DNA from: Delphinapterus leucas
Taxonomy: Eukaryota > Chordata > Mammalia > Artiodactyla > Monodontidae
NCBI RefSeq assembly: GCF_002288925.2
Contig: NW_022098050.1
Coordinates: forward strand, 6,579,823-6,643,822
Length of the DNA stretch: 64,000 nt
Direction of reading: 5' to 3'
The position numbers were made by a program, and so were the translations under genes. Each line of letters opens with the position of its first letter. Position 1 is the stretch's first letter. The notes under the pieces were generated by a model. It ran no database searches. It saw nothing but the letters and a program-made list of their open reading frames with translations, and was not told the origin of the DNA. This document shows, piece by piece, positions 1 to 13,536 of the stretch.

Positions 1-1097
<1,097 letters not shown>

Positions 1098-1734
1098 TTA
1101 AAACTTAATGTACAGTGTCCCTAGTTTATAACTCCCACCTTCATACTCACTGCCCACGGACACTTTTCATTTGAGTAGACAAGATTGGTGGAATGTGCAC
1201 CTTAGTAATGAAAAAGTTGGCAGATGCATAAGTTTATGAGCTTTATGAAGAATTAATGCGTTCTGTATTTTCTGAGATATCTAAGTCAAAGGAATTTCAC
1301 ACAGTTCATAACTAAAATAGCTCTGCAAACTAAAAATTCAAGCTTAAAACATGAAAAAGTTTTCTGACACTCAGTTAATTCTACTTAGTTACACTGGATT
1401 GCTATTAAGTGACCAGTGCTCAGAGGTACACCAAGGATTCTGACTAAAGGGGTGGGAACCTTTTATCTGCCAGCAGAGGCTGGCTCTCTGTCTTATTTCC
1501 ATTTAGCTTTAAGGACAAACAAGAAAGAAGAACCCTCTTATGCCTCTACAATTTCTTTTTGCAACATAATCAAGTTTTAGTGGGGCATCCTTGAACAAAG
1601 CAGAGTTCCTTCTGGGCCTAAGTCCTAGGAAGTCAAACTCCTCACAAGGTCATCAGGGTCCACAGAGGCTCCGCACTGGGTCCAGGCGAAGAACAGAGGA
1701 GGAGCAAGCATTTTAAAGAACAGTCCTTAAAAAT

Positions 1735-1945
1735 GGGCTTCCCTGGTGGCGCAGTGGCTGAGAGTCCGCCTGCCGATGCAGGGGACGCGGGTTCGTGCCC
1801 CGGTCCGGGAGAATCCCCCATGCCGCGGAGCGGCTGGGCCTGTGAGCCATGGCCGCTGAGCCTGCGCGTCCAGAGCCTGTGCTCCGCAACGGGAGAGGCC
1901 ACAACAGTGAGAGGCCCGCGTACCGCCAAAAAAAAAAACCAAAAA
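1735..1945 (+). mobile_element. CHR SINE, short form
   Basis: A tRNA-derived SINE starting GGGCTTCCCTGGTGGCGCAG. It has box A and box B like sequences near GCAGTGGCTGAGAGTCC and GGGTTCGTGCCCC and ends in GTACCGCC plus an A tract. The internal part found in long CHR copies is missing, so the body is about 190 bp. It is antisense to CASK. I could not see a clear target-site duplication. Confidence 0.9.
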
Positions 1946-4916
1946 GGTAACAGAGTCAACTAGCCACAGGGTGTGACAAGAGCAGTTCATTCAGTATTAC
2001 TTCAGAACTTACTTCGATTTCCTTCCCTCCATTCTGAAGTTCTTCTGTAATCCCACTGTTTCTTCTTTGAGGGTCTTTTTCATCTTCTCTTCCTCTGAAT
2101 TTTATTCCCTTCATATCTGTCATTTTCCCCCTACTATCCCTCTTCCTTTCTCACTTTCCCCTTTTCCTTCCCAACTAGCCATGACACAGAAATGCAATAT
2201 ACTTAACATTAATTATTGCTTAGTATTTATTGCATTTTGTTTTTTTCTATCCAGATCTTTTATTCCCCACACTTTAAAATAAAAACTAAATAATTTAATG
2301 GTACTTACAAATGACCTTGTGTGTGTGCTTGTGACTCAAGACCAATAAAAATTTTCTCCACTCCTGCTTTAAAATTAAGACATTTCCATTGAGTTCCCTC
2401 TTTGGTATGCTACTATCTAGCCAAACTCACATCAATGTCCCTCTAATTAGCATATGCATTATTTCATGTATTAGAATTGATCAGAAGGTTCTAGTTTAAA
2501 AATGAAAGGCAGGGGAAAAAAAACCCCCAGGCTTTGTTCCTGTACTTATCATTGTCTCCTCACAACTGGGCTCTAAGCAGAAGGAGCCAGGCTCCTGCAG
2601 TTGTGATGTCCAATTTTTCTTACTTTGCAAATGTACACATGGCGGGTCACGGTCACATACTCTTTGCCTGGGCCAGTGCGGTTGAAATTAACTTTCTGTT
2701 TAAGTTAGGGGTTCTTAACTTGGTGTTGTGGCCCTTTCCTGGTTCAAATCATGCTTTGGAGGATCTGTGACCCCCCGAAATGGCAGAGATAACAAGTGTG
2801 AAAAACTCTAGTTTCTAAAAACTCTAAAGCATGCTACAAAGGTTAAGTCTATTATTATCAAATTTAGTCAAGATTTAGGAACAGCCTATTTGTGCATCTA
2901 GGTGTGAACACTGGAATAGTAGGTAAGCTTAAGTTAGGTAATATGGACCTAGCTTATACCTAACAGCACGACTACTTTGGATACTTAGCACTAGGACAGC
3001 CACTTCTATCCTTAGCCTGAAGAAAATTCTAAAAAAAAAAAAAAATTCTTATCTCAAAAAGAAAAAACCTCAATGAATGAGCATTTTTAAATCCGAATAC
3101 TCAATTATTTAACCCAAATATACATACATATTAGAATCTCTGTGGGGGCAGGGTAGAATTCTTTTCCCCAAATATAACATATTTAAACTGATCTTTCTCC
3201 ACCCTCCCAGTCATGACCCTTGGGAGGCTGTGCATGTGAATAGTGTGCAAGCAGACTACAGAACCAAAATCCACCCATATACATTCTAGAGAGTTGCTGA
3301 CTAAACTTTAATCAAAAAGCTTCATTTCATGAAGCATCATGGTGGCCTATACTTTCAGAGAAACTCATCAATATCTATGTTTGTCTCCATCCCTAAGGAT
3401 CAGGAATGATGATAACTCTGTGGAAAGAAAAGAGCTGGCCAGCAATCCTCTCACTTCCTTTGGAAGGAGGTATTTTGGGGGTGGAAGAAAAGAAGGGAGG
3501 TGACTCAGCCTACTCTCTTTGGCAACTCTGGGCAAAAAAAGACTACACTTAAAAAAGCTCTTTGCTAGGCTGAAGAAAGCTTATCTCTGGAATTCCCTTA
3601 ACAGAATGTTCCTGGCTAAGGACTACCTATGATAAACAGAACCAGGATCTCTGAGGCATGAATGGCTTCCTGGAAGATGTCATGTAAGCTATACAACTCT
3701 CCAAGATACACAATGGAGATGTTTCATAATTTAAATGCTCCCCTCTGTGTGTGGAATCTCACAAACCTCACGTAGAGACCTCATCTATTCTGGGCCAGAG
3801 GTGCATTTCTGATGCAGGAAGGAATGAAGTGAGGAGCTGCCCTTAAAAGGCCCAGATCTCTGTTTGCTTCAGCTGAGCCTTTTGATTGCTCATATCCTTA
3901 TAACTGTTTAGTAAAGCCTGGTGCTAGGGAAGAATATCTCTCTGATTTCTGACAGTTTGATTTGATAATCTGATCCTATATGTTAGCCTGCTCCACAACT
4001 CACCACCTCTGAAAGAACAGAGGTAATCACTAATTGGGTTGTAAGGACTGAACGCAGTTTTCTTTCATGTCATGCTTTGTTGCTCCTCTTGACGCTCAGC
4101 CAGTTGGAGAAAAACAACATTATCAATACGATTACTTGGTGTCTCAGAGTCTTCTTGCAATTGGTCTCACTAGAATAACTAATGCAAGCTGAATTTTCCA
4201 ACAAAAAATCACAGAATCAGAGAGAAGGAAGGTAGAAGTCATCTGGTTGAACGCTCTAAACCAAAGGAAGGATTTACGTGCCCTTGTTACATGGTCATTG
4301 GTACTCTGCAGTAGGGGACATACATAATCATACTTTCTGAGGCCACTCCCTTTTGTCATTTTTAGGAAGGGTTTTTAATCAATTGTGCCAAACCACTCTC
4401 TATGCAGTGTCACTTACTGATCCCAATACTACTCTTTTCTGGTCCATTCTGGAAAGTTCCTTTCATAAAATCACCATTTTAACAGCAATATAGGTAGATC
4501 TTAAAATCAACAGGCTTGATTGATATACAATCATCTTGATATATATAAACATCTAACTTTTCTATAAATCTCAAGATTGGGAGAGAACTCAAGTCATTTC
4601 ACTGTATGACATCACCTCTACAACACTACTATTCTCCCTATCCTAACATCTAGTCCCGTGGCAGAGGCAGGCTCAAAGTTAAGGAAAAGTGATAGGGATG
4701 AGTAGGGAACAGAGTAAAAGCGGTACTGGTTTAACATCAACTCTGACAGCCTATATGCCAGGTACCCCAGTGTTTTTGTGGTTCCAAAAGGAAAACGTCA
4801 TCTTCCTCCATCAAGCTTCACTATTTTTATAAAATCAACATCTAGAATTTTTAGTTTTCCCTATTTGATGCTGCTGTTAAAAGATATCAATATGGGAAAA
4901 TACAAAACTCAAATTC

Positions 4917-5102
4917 TTTTTTTTTTGCGGTACGCGGGCCTCTCACTGCCGTGGCCTCTCCTGTCGCGGAGCACAGGCCCGGCGGCCACGGCTCACAGGC
5001 CCAGCCGCTTCGCGGCACGCGGGATCCTCCCGGACCGGGGCACGGACCCACGACCCCTGCATCGGCAGGCGGACTCCCAACCACTGCGCCACCAGGGAAG
5101 CC
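4917..5102 (-). mobile_element. CHR SINE, short form with internal deletion
   Basis: A minus-strand copy with its A tail as a T run at 4917-4926 and its head ending at 5102. Read in sense, it lacks about 20 bp present in the other short copies, between GGCCGCC and CCTGTGCTCC. Flanks 4903-4918 and 5103-5118 match at 14 of 16 positions (both end AAATTCTT), a plausible target-site duplication. It is in the same orientation as CASK. Confidence 0.9.
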
Positions 5103-6472
5103 CCAAACCCAAATTCTTAAAGAAATAAATATGAACAATGATATGCAAAAGTCTGAGAGTTTCATTTAGTAGAAGAAAGTGGTTTACCACTGTGTCATAA
5201 GAAAAATCAAGACAGCATTGACTACTTTTGGTATTAAAGAATGCTTTTTAATTCTGAAACACAATACAAAATAAAAATTTTAAACTGTGATAAGAATTCA
5301 AAACAAGAGTAAAATGGGATTAAAAAAAAAAGAAAACCCTAGAATATGCTTTAGTGAACATGGCACAAAAGAAAAAAGGATATTTGGCCTCAGTTCTACC
5401 ATGAATACATCAGGAGTTAAAAGAAGGAATTAAAGTTAGTATATATAAACTCTCATTTGCTTCTTCTCCCTAGCTCCAGGAGTACAAAACAGCAGCTACC
5501 TACAATTGAGTATATTCTTTATCTTGTGTTATAGCTATGGCTGCTCCATCTCCTGAGACTGGGGACCTTGCTCCTCAGTGAGGAGAAGGCAGGGCAAAGA
5601 ATTTGAAGAAAGTCAAGCCATTCTAAGCTTAAAGTCACATGAAGTAGTCTCTAAGCTATTTTCAGCCATATCTGTCCATTGTGCCATAATTATAAAAAGA
5701 ATGATAGGAGGGAGAAAGTTATAATCATTTAATGGTAACTATTTCTCAAATGGTAGAAAGTTTTAATAAATCCTAATGGGCTTGTGGGTTTGAACCCTTC
5801 AACATACTATGGTTAGTGACTGAGGAGGGATGCTGTACCCCAGGTATTAAAAAGGCAATTTATTGGAGTGGGTATTTATGATATGGTTGTCACCAAAACA
5901 GAAAGTTGTACTGCTTCAAATCTACAAGCAAGTGGCCCAGTGCATGGCTCTTGTGATTTTTCATATTAAATCCTTATTTTGAGTCATTGGTTCTTTACAA
6001 GAACTCCTACACTTGGAACAATGGTGGCTACTTGATTGGGAGATCAAACACTGGCCTGAAGCAAATATATTCAGCAGAAAAACTGTGCTTTTATTTCTGT
6101 TCCTTCTACTGTTCTATGCTTTTTCTCAGATTAACTGGTCACCTAACAATTTGCTATCACTAAAAGGCAAACTGAAGAACTAATGAGGCACATCTGCTGA
6201 AAAGCAAAAATCAAACACACAAAAAGACCCAAGTTTAATTCTACACGGTTCCAGAGCTATCAAATTCCTCCTTGTATAAAAGTCATCAGAAATGGAAAAG
6301 ATAGCAGTAGTGATGTTAAACTGTAAATCCATATAAATAGATCAATTCATTGTTCAATATTTTGCATTTCCAGTCACTGTTTGGTTCCACTAATGCACAT
6401 TAAAAGAGAGATGCTCCTTGCAAGAAAGAGTGGCAGTATGCTCGTCATCAGTTCAAAGAGCAGGCCACTTCA

Positions 6473-6697
<225 letters not shown>

Positions 6698-7199
6698 CTA
6701 AGTTTTTAGTTGACTTACAGCTAAAGATTATAATAAATTATTTAAATCTCCTTTCTTTTGATGAAAAATAGACATAAATTATAAAGGACATTATAACCAT
6801 CTTAACATTGAAAATCTACAGGGGGAAAAAACAGGAAGAACAAGCAAATGGTAACATCAAATAACATAAAGTGTGGGAAACTGCCTATAAATTTTCTTTA
6901 GGTTATCACAACAAAAAGTCTCAGAAAAGGGCAATGTTGGGGGTTGTGGCATATTTTTGAATCAAATTCCAAAATTGTATCTAGTCACATCATGTAATAT
7001 TTTAAGAATACAACAACGATTCTAAAACATTTAGCTATAGTTATCGCCACTAAAAGGGAATTCAAGCTATATACTGTGAAAGGAAAAAAATAATTAGCTA
7101 ATCCATAATTTATTTTTGTTTATACTTCCATTACCAAAGTTAACTGCTACAAACATACTCTAACACACTGATGTGCTGGTGACGCAGGGTTACTATCTT

Positions 7200-7570
7200 G
7201 CCTCCAAACTTAAAATGGTTCTCTATTTCTCACCAGATCAGTAAGGTTTCTTGTTGTCTCAGCCATACCTTGCTTCTTCTACCTACCCCGTCTAATGACT
7301 TTTCAAGAATAATTCACTCTCTACGCAGATTAGTCTTACACTACTCCCTGAATATGCCATTTTGTTTCTTTTTCTGCCACACATTTCTGCATATATTGTT
7401 TCTCACATTCAAAACCTACCTTAATTCAAGGTTCCATTCCAATCTCACCTTCCCCAGGAAGGCCTCTCAATGATTACCAGTCACATTAAGGCCTTCTTTT
7501 GCTTAAATTCTATAACAACTCTATATAGCCCATATTATAACATTTAGCACTTACATAGAAACATATTTAT
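7200..7570 (+). mobile_element. L2 LINE fragment
   Basis: A diverged stretch with the L2 3' style: a pyrimidine-rich start, then TTCCATTCCAATCTCACCTT and CCAGGAAGGCCT, then an AT-rich tail with TTAGCACTTACATAG. Recognition is by pattern only. Confidence 0.5.
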
Positions 7571-7614
7571 GTGTATACATGAAACTTTTGCCAGATTATT
7601 ACATATATCAATGA

Positions 7615-8040
7615 ATAGTTAGCTAACATTTTCATAATGCTTTAAGTCTTATAAAGTGTTTTCAAATCCAGTATCTCATTCATTCGTTTATTTAGTAGCT
7701 CAGGAACCAAAATACCTGTTGCAGGTTTTATACTGAGGAAATAGACTTCCAGAAGGGAAAGCAAAGGAACCAACTATTCATTACTATTACCTATAATTAA
7801 TAACTAATCCATTAATAATAATTAATAAACATTACTAACTAATATTACTATTCATCAAGTATCGTGGAAAGCATTCCTTGTTATATCTCCCTTCATTCTT
7901 ACCATCATCCCATGAGGTCAGCATCATTCTCGTTCTCAAACAAGTTGTCTAAGTGAGTAGACAAGTATGTTACAGGGACAGAATTCAAATCCCTATCTAT
8001 ATTTAATGTTCTTTCCATTATCTACAGCTACACCTACTAG
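7615..8040 (+). mobile_element. probable MIR SINE remnants
   Basis: Two diverged blocks (about 7615-7770 and 7855-8040) keep MIR-like landmarks: CATTTTCATAATGCTTTAAG with TCTCATTCATT and GAGGAAATAGAC in the first; CCATGAGGTCAGCATC and ACAGGGACAGAATTCAAATC in the second. An AT-rich repeat of TAATAATTAATA type lies between them at about 7790-7850. Confidence 0.4.
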
Positions 8041-8329
8041 GTGTGCAAGGAACAAATGTACACATTCAAGCTCAACAGTTCAAAAATAGGGTGAAGTCCT
8101 AAAGAACAAGTATATTTTATATTTTCAACATACTCCCACCCAAAACCTGGCAGAATACTATTGCACACGGTAAATATTTAATGAATAGCTTATTTAAATC
8201 TTGGTGTGGTTTTACATAAATGAAAATACTTTCACATTTTTACAAGGCTTTACAAATTTTACCTAGTTTTCATTTCACAGCCAACGAACTTTTTCCAACG
8301 TCAAATAGGATTATTCTCCAAAATAATTT

Positions 8330-9600
8330 TTATGATGGCTCAGTCTACTCTGAAGTATGGCAGTGCCCATTTTGCACAATCAGAAATAAAGCCCGGATGA
8401 ACACGATCATGTATCTTTGTGAACAACCCTGATCATCTGCTGCAGTATAAGTCCTACCAGCAGAGTTGCTAGGTCAAGGGGCACAGACAATAATACTTTT
8501 GATACATACACTACTGGAAATATTTTAACAATTTATACTGCCACTACTGGGTGTGAAAGTGTTCTTTCCTCTACCTTGCCTCTGACTATTCTTTTTAATC
8601 TTTGCCGATCAGACAGGAGGAAAAAAAGTCACTCATGATTGCTTTCATTTACATTTCCTTGCCTACTAAAGAGGCTGAATATTTCTCATTTCTTTGTGTT
8701 GTGGGGAGAAAAAAAGCACTATTTTTAAAGCTGGCTGCAGTTTAAGCTGGTTGGTTGATCTGTGAAGACTAAAAACACACAGTGAGGGAATTACAGTTTT
8801 GTTTAGGCATTTTCCTTTTTAATTGCGAAATGTGAGGATAAGCACTATTCAACTTAGAAGAGAGAAGTTAGGCAAAGGAGAGATCTAAATTGATTGCATC
8901 ATAAAGCAATAAGAATCCTTAGAGCTAGAGGGAAGGCTTTTTTGGAGGGATCTGGAAGGGGGAAAAAAATCTTAAGGGTAGGAGAAAGTACTAAGGTGGT
9001 GAGAGGGCAACACTTAAGGAGGGAACCAGTCAGTGGGAAATAACTGGAAATTGCTTACTGCCCTGTTCTACAATCACCAGCATGGATCGACTCATTTTTC
9101 ATGGACATATCTGAAACACTAGTACTTGAAATGACAATTTCTACATTTACATATACACACACCAAGGTATTTTTAGGTTTCTACTCTTTTCCACTATTTT
9201 TGTATCTAGTCCCATACCATTTTTAATTCTGCAATAGTATATTTTAATATTTGGCAAAATAAGTCTCATTTCATTATTATTCTTTGTAAACATTTTCTTA
9301 TGAGTTTTTTCTCCCAGCTGAACTTTAAAATTAGTTTCTCAAATGCTAAAAATTTTTTATATTTTGGCTGAAATAATATTATATTTATAGATTAACCAGT
9401 AGAAATTAACATTTTCTTAATATTCTCATCCTTGAACATGATATGCCTCGCCATTTCCTTTCATGTCTCTAAGTTACAGTTTTAAGGTTTTCTTCACATT
9501 AGTTCCAAATATTGATTATTGGGTCCCCCCCCCAGGCATTTTATATTTTTAGTTGCTATTATAAATGGGATCTTTTGGCTATTATACATTTTTTTAATAC
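8330..9600 (-). mobile_element. old L1 (L1M) fragments, antisense
   Basis: The block 8330-8710 reads like the reverse complement of an L1 3' region, with GTTGCTAGGTCAAGGGGCA, ATTTATACTGCCACTACTGG and TTTTTAATCTTTGCCGATC. The block 9150-9600 resembles reversed L1 ORF2 (long T-rich tract with TATTTGGCAAAATAAGTC). The middle, 8711-9150, is unassigned. All reading frames are destroyed. Confidence 0.45.
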
Positions 9601-9980
9601 AATGGTTCATAACCAGGGGTACCAAAAAAAAAAAAAAAACCTATGGAACTTCTAAAACATGCCGGCATGCTCTATGAGGGTTTAGTCTGAAAGTAAGTCA
9701 TTACTGTGAAAGTAATTTTCTATTATTGAAGCTAGTTGATTAGTTAATTGCAACACTAATTGATATTAAAGTAAAAAAGGCAATCCATTAATTTTAAATT
9801 TTATGAGATACAGAAATAACTAAAAATACTGCTATTCATGCAAATTTTATTCATCACAGAAACTTAAAATATACATATTCATAATGCATACAATCCTAAT
9901 ATAATAACCTTGAACAAAAAGTTCAATGTCTTAATTCTTTGATAAACTTTATCTGATAATATGATTTTAAAAACAATGAT

Positions 9981-10295
9981 GGGACTTCCCTAGTGGTGTA
10001 GTGGTTAAGAATCCGTCTGCCAATGCAGGGGACAGGGGTTCAAGCCCTGGTCCGGGAAGATCCCACATGCCATGGAGCAACTAAGCCTGTGCGCCACAGC
10101 TACTGAGCCCGCGTGCCACAACTACTGAAGCCTGCATGCCTAGAGCCCGTGCTCCACAGCAAGAGAAGCCACCACAATGAGAAGACTGCGCACCACAATG
10201 AAGAGCAGCCCTCACTCGCTGCAACTAGAGAAAGCCCGCACACAGCAATGAAGACTCAACACAGCCAAAATAAATAATGAATAAATAAATAAACT
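9981..10295 (+). mobile_element. CHR-1-type SINE, long form
   Basis: A tRNA-derived SINE from GGGACTTCCCTAGTGGTGTA to CAACACAGCCAAAATAAATA plus an ATAA-rich tail. It has only one tRNA-distal repeat step (CCACAGCTACTGAGCCCGCG, then CCACAACTACTGAAGCC) and lacks the TCTAGAGCCCGCGAG unit of the other long copies. The flanks share a loose TTTAAAAA..CAAT motif. Confidence 0.9.
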
Positions 10296-10699
10296 TTAAA
10301 AAAACCAATTATAAGGCTTCTTCTATTGTTTTTCGCTTTGGCTTCCCATCTTAGTGTGTTTCTGGAGCTGCCAAGAAGCTTCAAGAAGCATGTTCTGAAT
10401 TTCCCCAGTTGGTTCCATTCTGAGGGAGTAAATGAGACAGAGAAGAAACCCTGCTAAGGAAGAGTGTGGGGAATGCTTCTATACTATACACAGAGAAAAA
10501 CTATGGGAGGTTTACTCTGAATTGTGAAAAGTGATGGGATTATGAATGATCTTACCTCCCCCACTTCATCTATTGAATTTTTAAAATTTTGTAATAAACA
10601 TGCATTACTTATAAAATTTTTAAAAACTGTCCATAAACAAATGCTCCAAACAAACAAAACAGATCACAGGTCTAGAGGCACAAGGTATGGCTGGCTGTA

Positions 10700-11233
10700 T
10701 GTTGAAGGGAATCAGAATATGCCACCCAAAATATGCCACTTTAGCACAGGATTATTTTGAACTGAAGGCAATCGAAAATCAGCAGATACAGGAAGAATGC
10801 TGTACTCTCCTCCATTCTGCCTAAAAACAGGACATAAATTTCCCTTTGTAAAGGTGACAGAAATTTCCTTTTGTAAAGGTGTTCCCCTCTCATGTACCAG
10901 GAAGAAGAAAACTACTCTTACCTGTGTAATAAACCTTACTAAATAACTCTTATTTACCATATATTTTCCGATCACCTTCCCACAATTTACCCCCAACCCC
11001 AGATGCCCAAACTCCCCCCTTCTCTTGTCTAGTTTCTTTACTTTCACTGTTAAAATGGTATATAAGCCTCTGGGTCTCTGTGGCTTTCACTTTTTTCTGT
11101 GAGCATGTCCCCCACCCACCATGTGCGAATGAAAATCTTTTCTCCTGCTAATCTGTCATTTGCCAGTTTAATTTGCAGGCCTCAGTCATGTAACCAAAAA
11201 GTATAGAGGAAAGGTTTTTTTCCCTCCTCTACA
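10700..11233 (+). mobile_element. probable solo LTR of an endogenous retrovirus (ERV1-like)
   Basis: About 534 bp from TGTTGAAGGGAATCAGAATA to CCTCCTCTACA, with TG...CA ends. Internal promoter-like landmarks are GTTAAAATGGTATATAAGCC (TATA box near 11060) and a downstream GTGCGAATGAAAATC stretch. No gag, pol or env sequence adjoins it, so it looks like a solo LTR. The family name is uncertain, and a clean 4-bp target duplication is not obvious because TGTA/ATGTA at the borders is ambiguous. It contains a 25-bp tandem duplication (10836-10881). It is antisense to CASK. Confidence 0.7.
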
Positions 11234-11296
11234 ATGTATTCTGCAAAAGCAGAGAAAGAGGAGTCTTGTAGGAGACTTGTACCTGATTGTATGAAG

Positions 11297-11529
11297 AAGT
11301 GCTTCTCAAATTAACTGTGGTGAAGGACTAGCTTTTTCCCCCCTCAGGTATTTTAACAACTAATACTTTTTACAACATACAAAATCATGTGCTACGATTT
11401 CACAGCAATGTCAAATTACTCTAACAGTTTCTAGACGTTTAGTCTCAATTTCTGTTCTTATCTCATTATAGAGGAGTAAATGGCTGGTAGATTGGAATGT
11501 GTCTGCAAACTATTCTTTGAGAAACACTG
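11297..11529 (+). mobile_element. small non-autonomous hAT-like DNA transposon relic
   Basis: A 233-bp block with near-perfect 14-bp terminal inverted repeats: AAGTGCTTCTCAAA at 11297 and TTTGAGAAACACTG ending at 11529. This is the CAGTG-type end of mammalian hAT-Charlie elements. It has no transposase sequence. An 8-bp target duplication is not clear. Strand is arbitrary. Confidence 0.55.
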
Positions 11530-11639
11530 TAAAGGACAGATCAAATCTGGATTTCTCTGACCAGCATTTCCCCTGAAGGTGACAGAAACAACTACAAAGA
11601 CTGCATGAAATAAAAAAAAAAATTTTAAGCATTAAAGAA

Positions 11640-12615
11640 TCACCAGCATAAAGAGTGAAAAACTACCTAGTGAGAACAGAGAAAGGATTAGAGCTCAAAG
11701 AAGTGAGCAAGAGCTGCTTCTGCCCTGGGGATAGGGAGGGGCTCTGGAAAGAAGGCAGCTGTGGAGGCAGGAGGCTTCACTTTTGGGGAGCTCGAGAGAA
11801 GTGGAAGGGGGCAGTCAGATGGAGATTTACAGGGTCCAACTTCTTTTGCAGCAGAGTGATCCAAGAGGAGAGACAGAGCTATTCCTTTGGCACACCTCAG
11901 AAGAGCCCATCAAAGGCTAAGGCTCTGATAAAATACCTTATACCCCAGGCTGGAATCATAAAGAGCTGTGTTTTGAAAAGTGGGGTATAGAATATATTCT
12001 GGTATGTCTTACTGGTATCATAGGAAAACCCCAATGCTTACCATGGAGATAAAAGCTGAATTTAAAAACTTCACTAAGAAACAAGAAATCATCAAAAGTG
12101 ACACTACAGATTTGAAAAAGTAGCAAGAAGAAATTTCAGAATGGAAAAACATAAAATCAAAATTAAGAATTTGAGCAGATTAGATAGAAGAGAAAATTAG
12201 TGAACCAGAAGATAATCAGATTGAAGCAAGGAGAGATAAAACATGGAAAATATAAAAGTGAGGATAAGAAACATAAAAGATTACAGTGAGAAAGTCACCA
12301 TGTATTTTATTGAAGTTTAATTTAAAAAGTGAAAAGAAAATGAAGCAGAAGCAATACTGAAAATACAACGGCTGATAATTACCCAGAAATGATTAAAGAT
12401 ACCAATCCACTGATTTGAAAAGCCCACTAAACATCAAGCAAGATATCTATAGTTAGATACATATCAGTGAAAACTGCAGGAAACCAAAGGAAAATAGAAA
12501 ATCTCACAAACAGTGAAAACAATGGACTCTTAGACTGATAGCCAATTTTTAGTAGCAACAGTGGAAGCCAGAATACAGTGGAAAGGTATCTTAAATCGAA
12601 ATAACTGCCAATCTA
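11640..12615 (+). mobile_element. older L1 (L1M), 5' piece interrupted by a young L1
   Basis: Diverged L1 sequence covering a 5' region and much of ORF1. The phrase GCAACAGTGGAAGCCAGAATAC and the following AACTGCCAATCTAAACTTCT are the end part of old L1 ORF1. The text stops at 12615-12625 and picks up again at 18771, so a 6.1 kb young L1 has split it. All frames are broken. Confidence 0.7.
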
Positions 12616-12625
12616 AACTTCTCTT

Positions 12626-13536
12626 CTGCTGGAGGAACCAAGATGGCGGAGTAGAAGGGCGTGCTCTCACTCCCCCTTGTGAGAACGCCAGAGTCATGGC
12701 TAGCTGCTGGACAATCATCAACAGGAGGACACCGGAGCCCACCAGAAAGGGTACCCCCACATCCAAAGACAAAGGAGAAGCCACAATGAGATGGTAGGAA
12801 GGGCACAATCACAGTAAAATCAAATCCCATAACTCCTGGGTGGGTAACTCACAGACTGGAGAACACTTAAACCACAGAAGTCCACTCACTGGCGTGAAGG
12901 TTCTCAGCCCCATGTCAGGCTTCCCAACCTGGGGGTCCAGCAAAGGGAGGAAGAATTCCTAGAGAATCAGACTTTGAAGCCTAGTGGGATTTGATTGCAG
13001 GATTTCGACAGGACTCGGGGGAACAGAAACTCCACTCTTGGAGGGTACACACAAAGTAGTGTGCACATCGGGACCCAGGGGAAGGAGCACTGACCCCAGG
13101 GGAGACTGAACCAGACCTACCTGCTAGTGTTGGAGGGTCCCCTGCAGAGGTGAGGGGTGGCTGTGGCTCACCTTGGGGACAAGGACACTGGAAACAGAAG
13201 TTCTGGGAAGTACTCCTTGGTGTGAGCCCTCCCAGAGTCTGTCATTAGCCCCACCAAAGAGCCCAGGTAGGCTCCAGTGTTGGGTTGCCTCAGGCCAAAC
13301 AATCAACAGGGAGGGAACCTAGCCCCACCCATCAGTAGTCAAGCGGATTAAAGTTTTACTGAGCTCTCCACACCAGAGCAACAGTCAGCTCTACCTACCA
13401 CCAGTCCCTCCCATCAGGAAACTTGCACAAGACTCTTAGATAGCCTCATCCACCAGAGAAAAGACAGCAGAAGCAAGAATAACTACAATCCTGCAGCCTG
13501 TGGAACGAAAACCACATTCACAGAAAGACAGACAAG
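12626..13536 (+). promoter_or_regulatory. L1 copy A 5' UTR with YY1-like site
   Basis: The L1 5' UTR is about 911 bp. AAGATGGCGG at 12640-12649 is the classical YY1 core, located about 15 bp from the element start as in human L1, where it sets the transcription start. The rest is GC-richer than its surroundings and has no long reading frame. Activity is inferred from family knowledge, not shown here. Confidence 0.75.

Noticed and set aside
1642..1990. Frames of 63-105 codons over the SINE, with proline- and arginine-rich translations
   Set aside because: They are translations of the GC-rich CHR SINE and recur over every SINE copy (for example 4951, 17659, 22705, 47037, 50385, 62551). No protein function is implied.
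3550..4020. Possible old LTR in intron 4
   Set aside because: It has a suggestive polyadenylation-like region and end, but I could not find matching ends, a target duplication or a family.
12616..12625. Reading the region 11640-19195 as one complex L1 rearrangement
   Set aside because: The AACTTCTCTT duplication, the YY1-type 5' start and continuity of the old L1 across the insertion are better explained by one simple insertion of a full-length L1.
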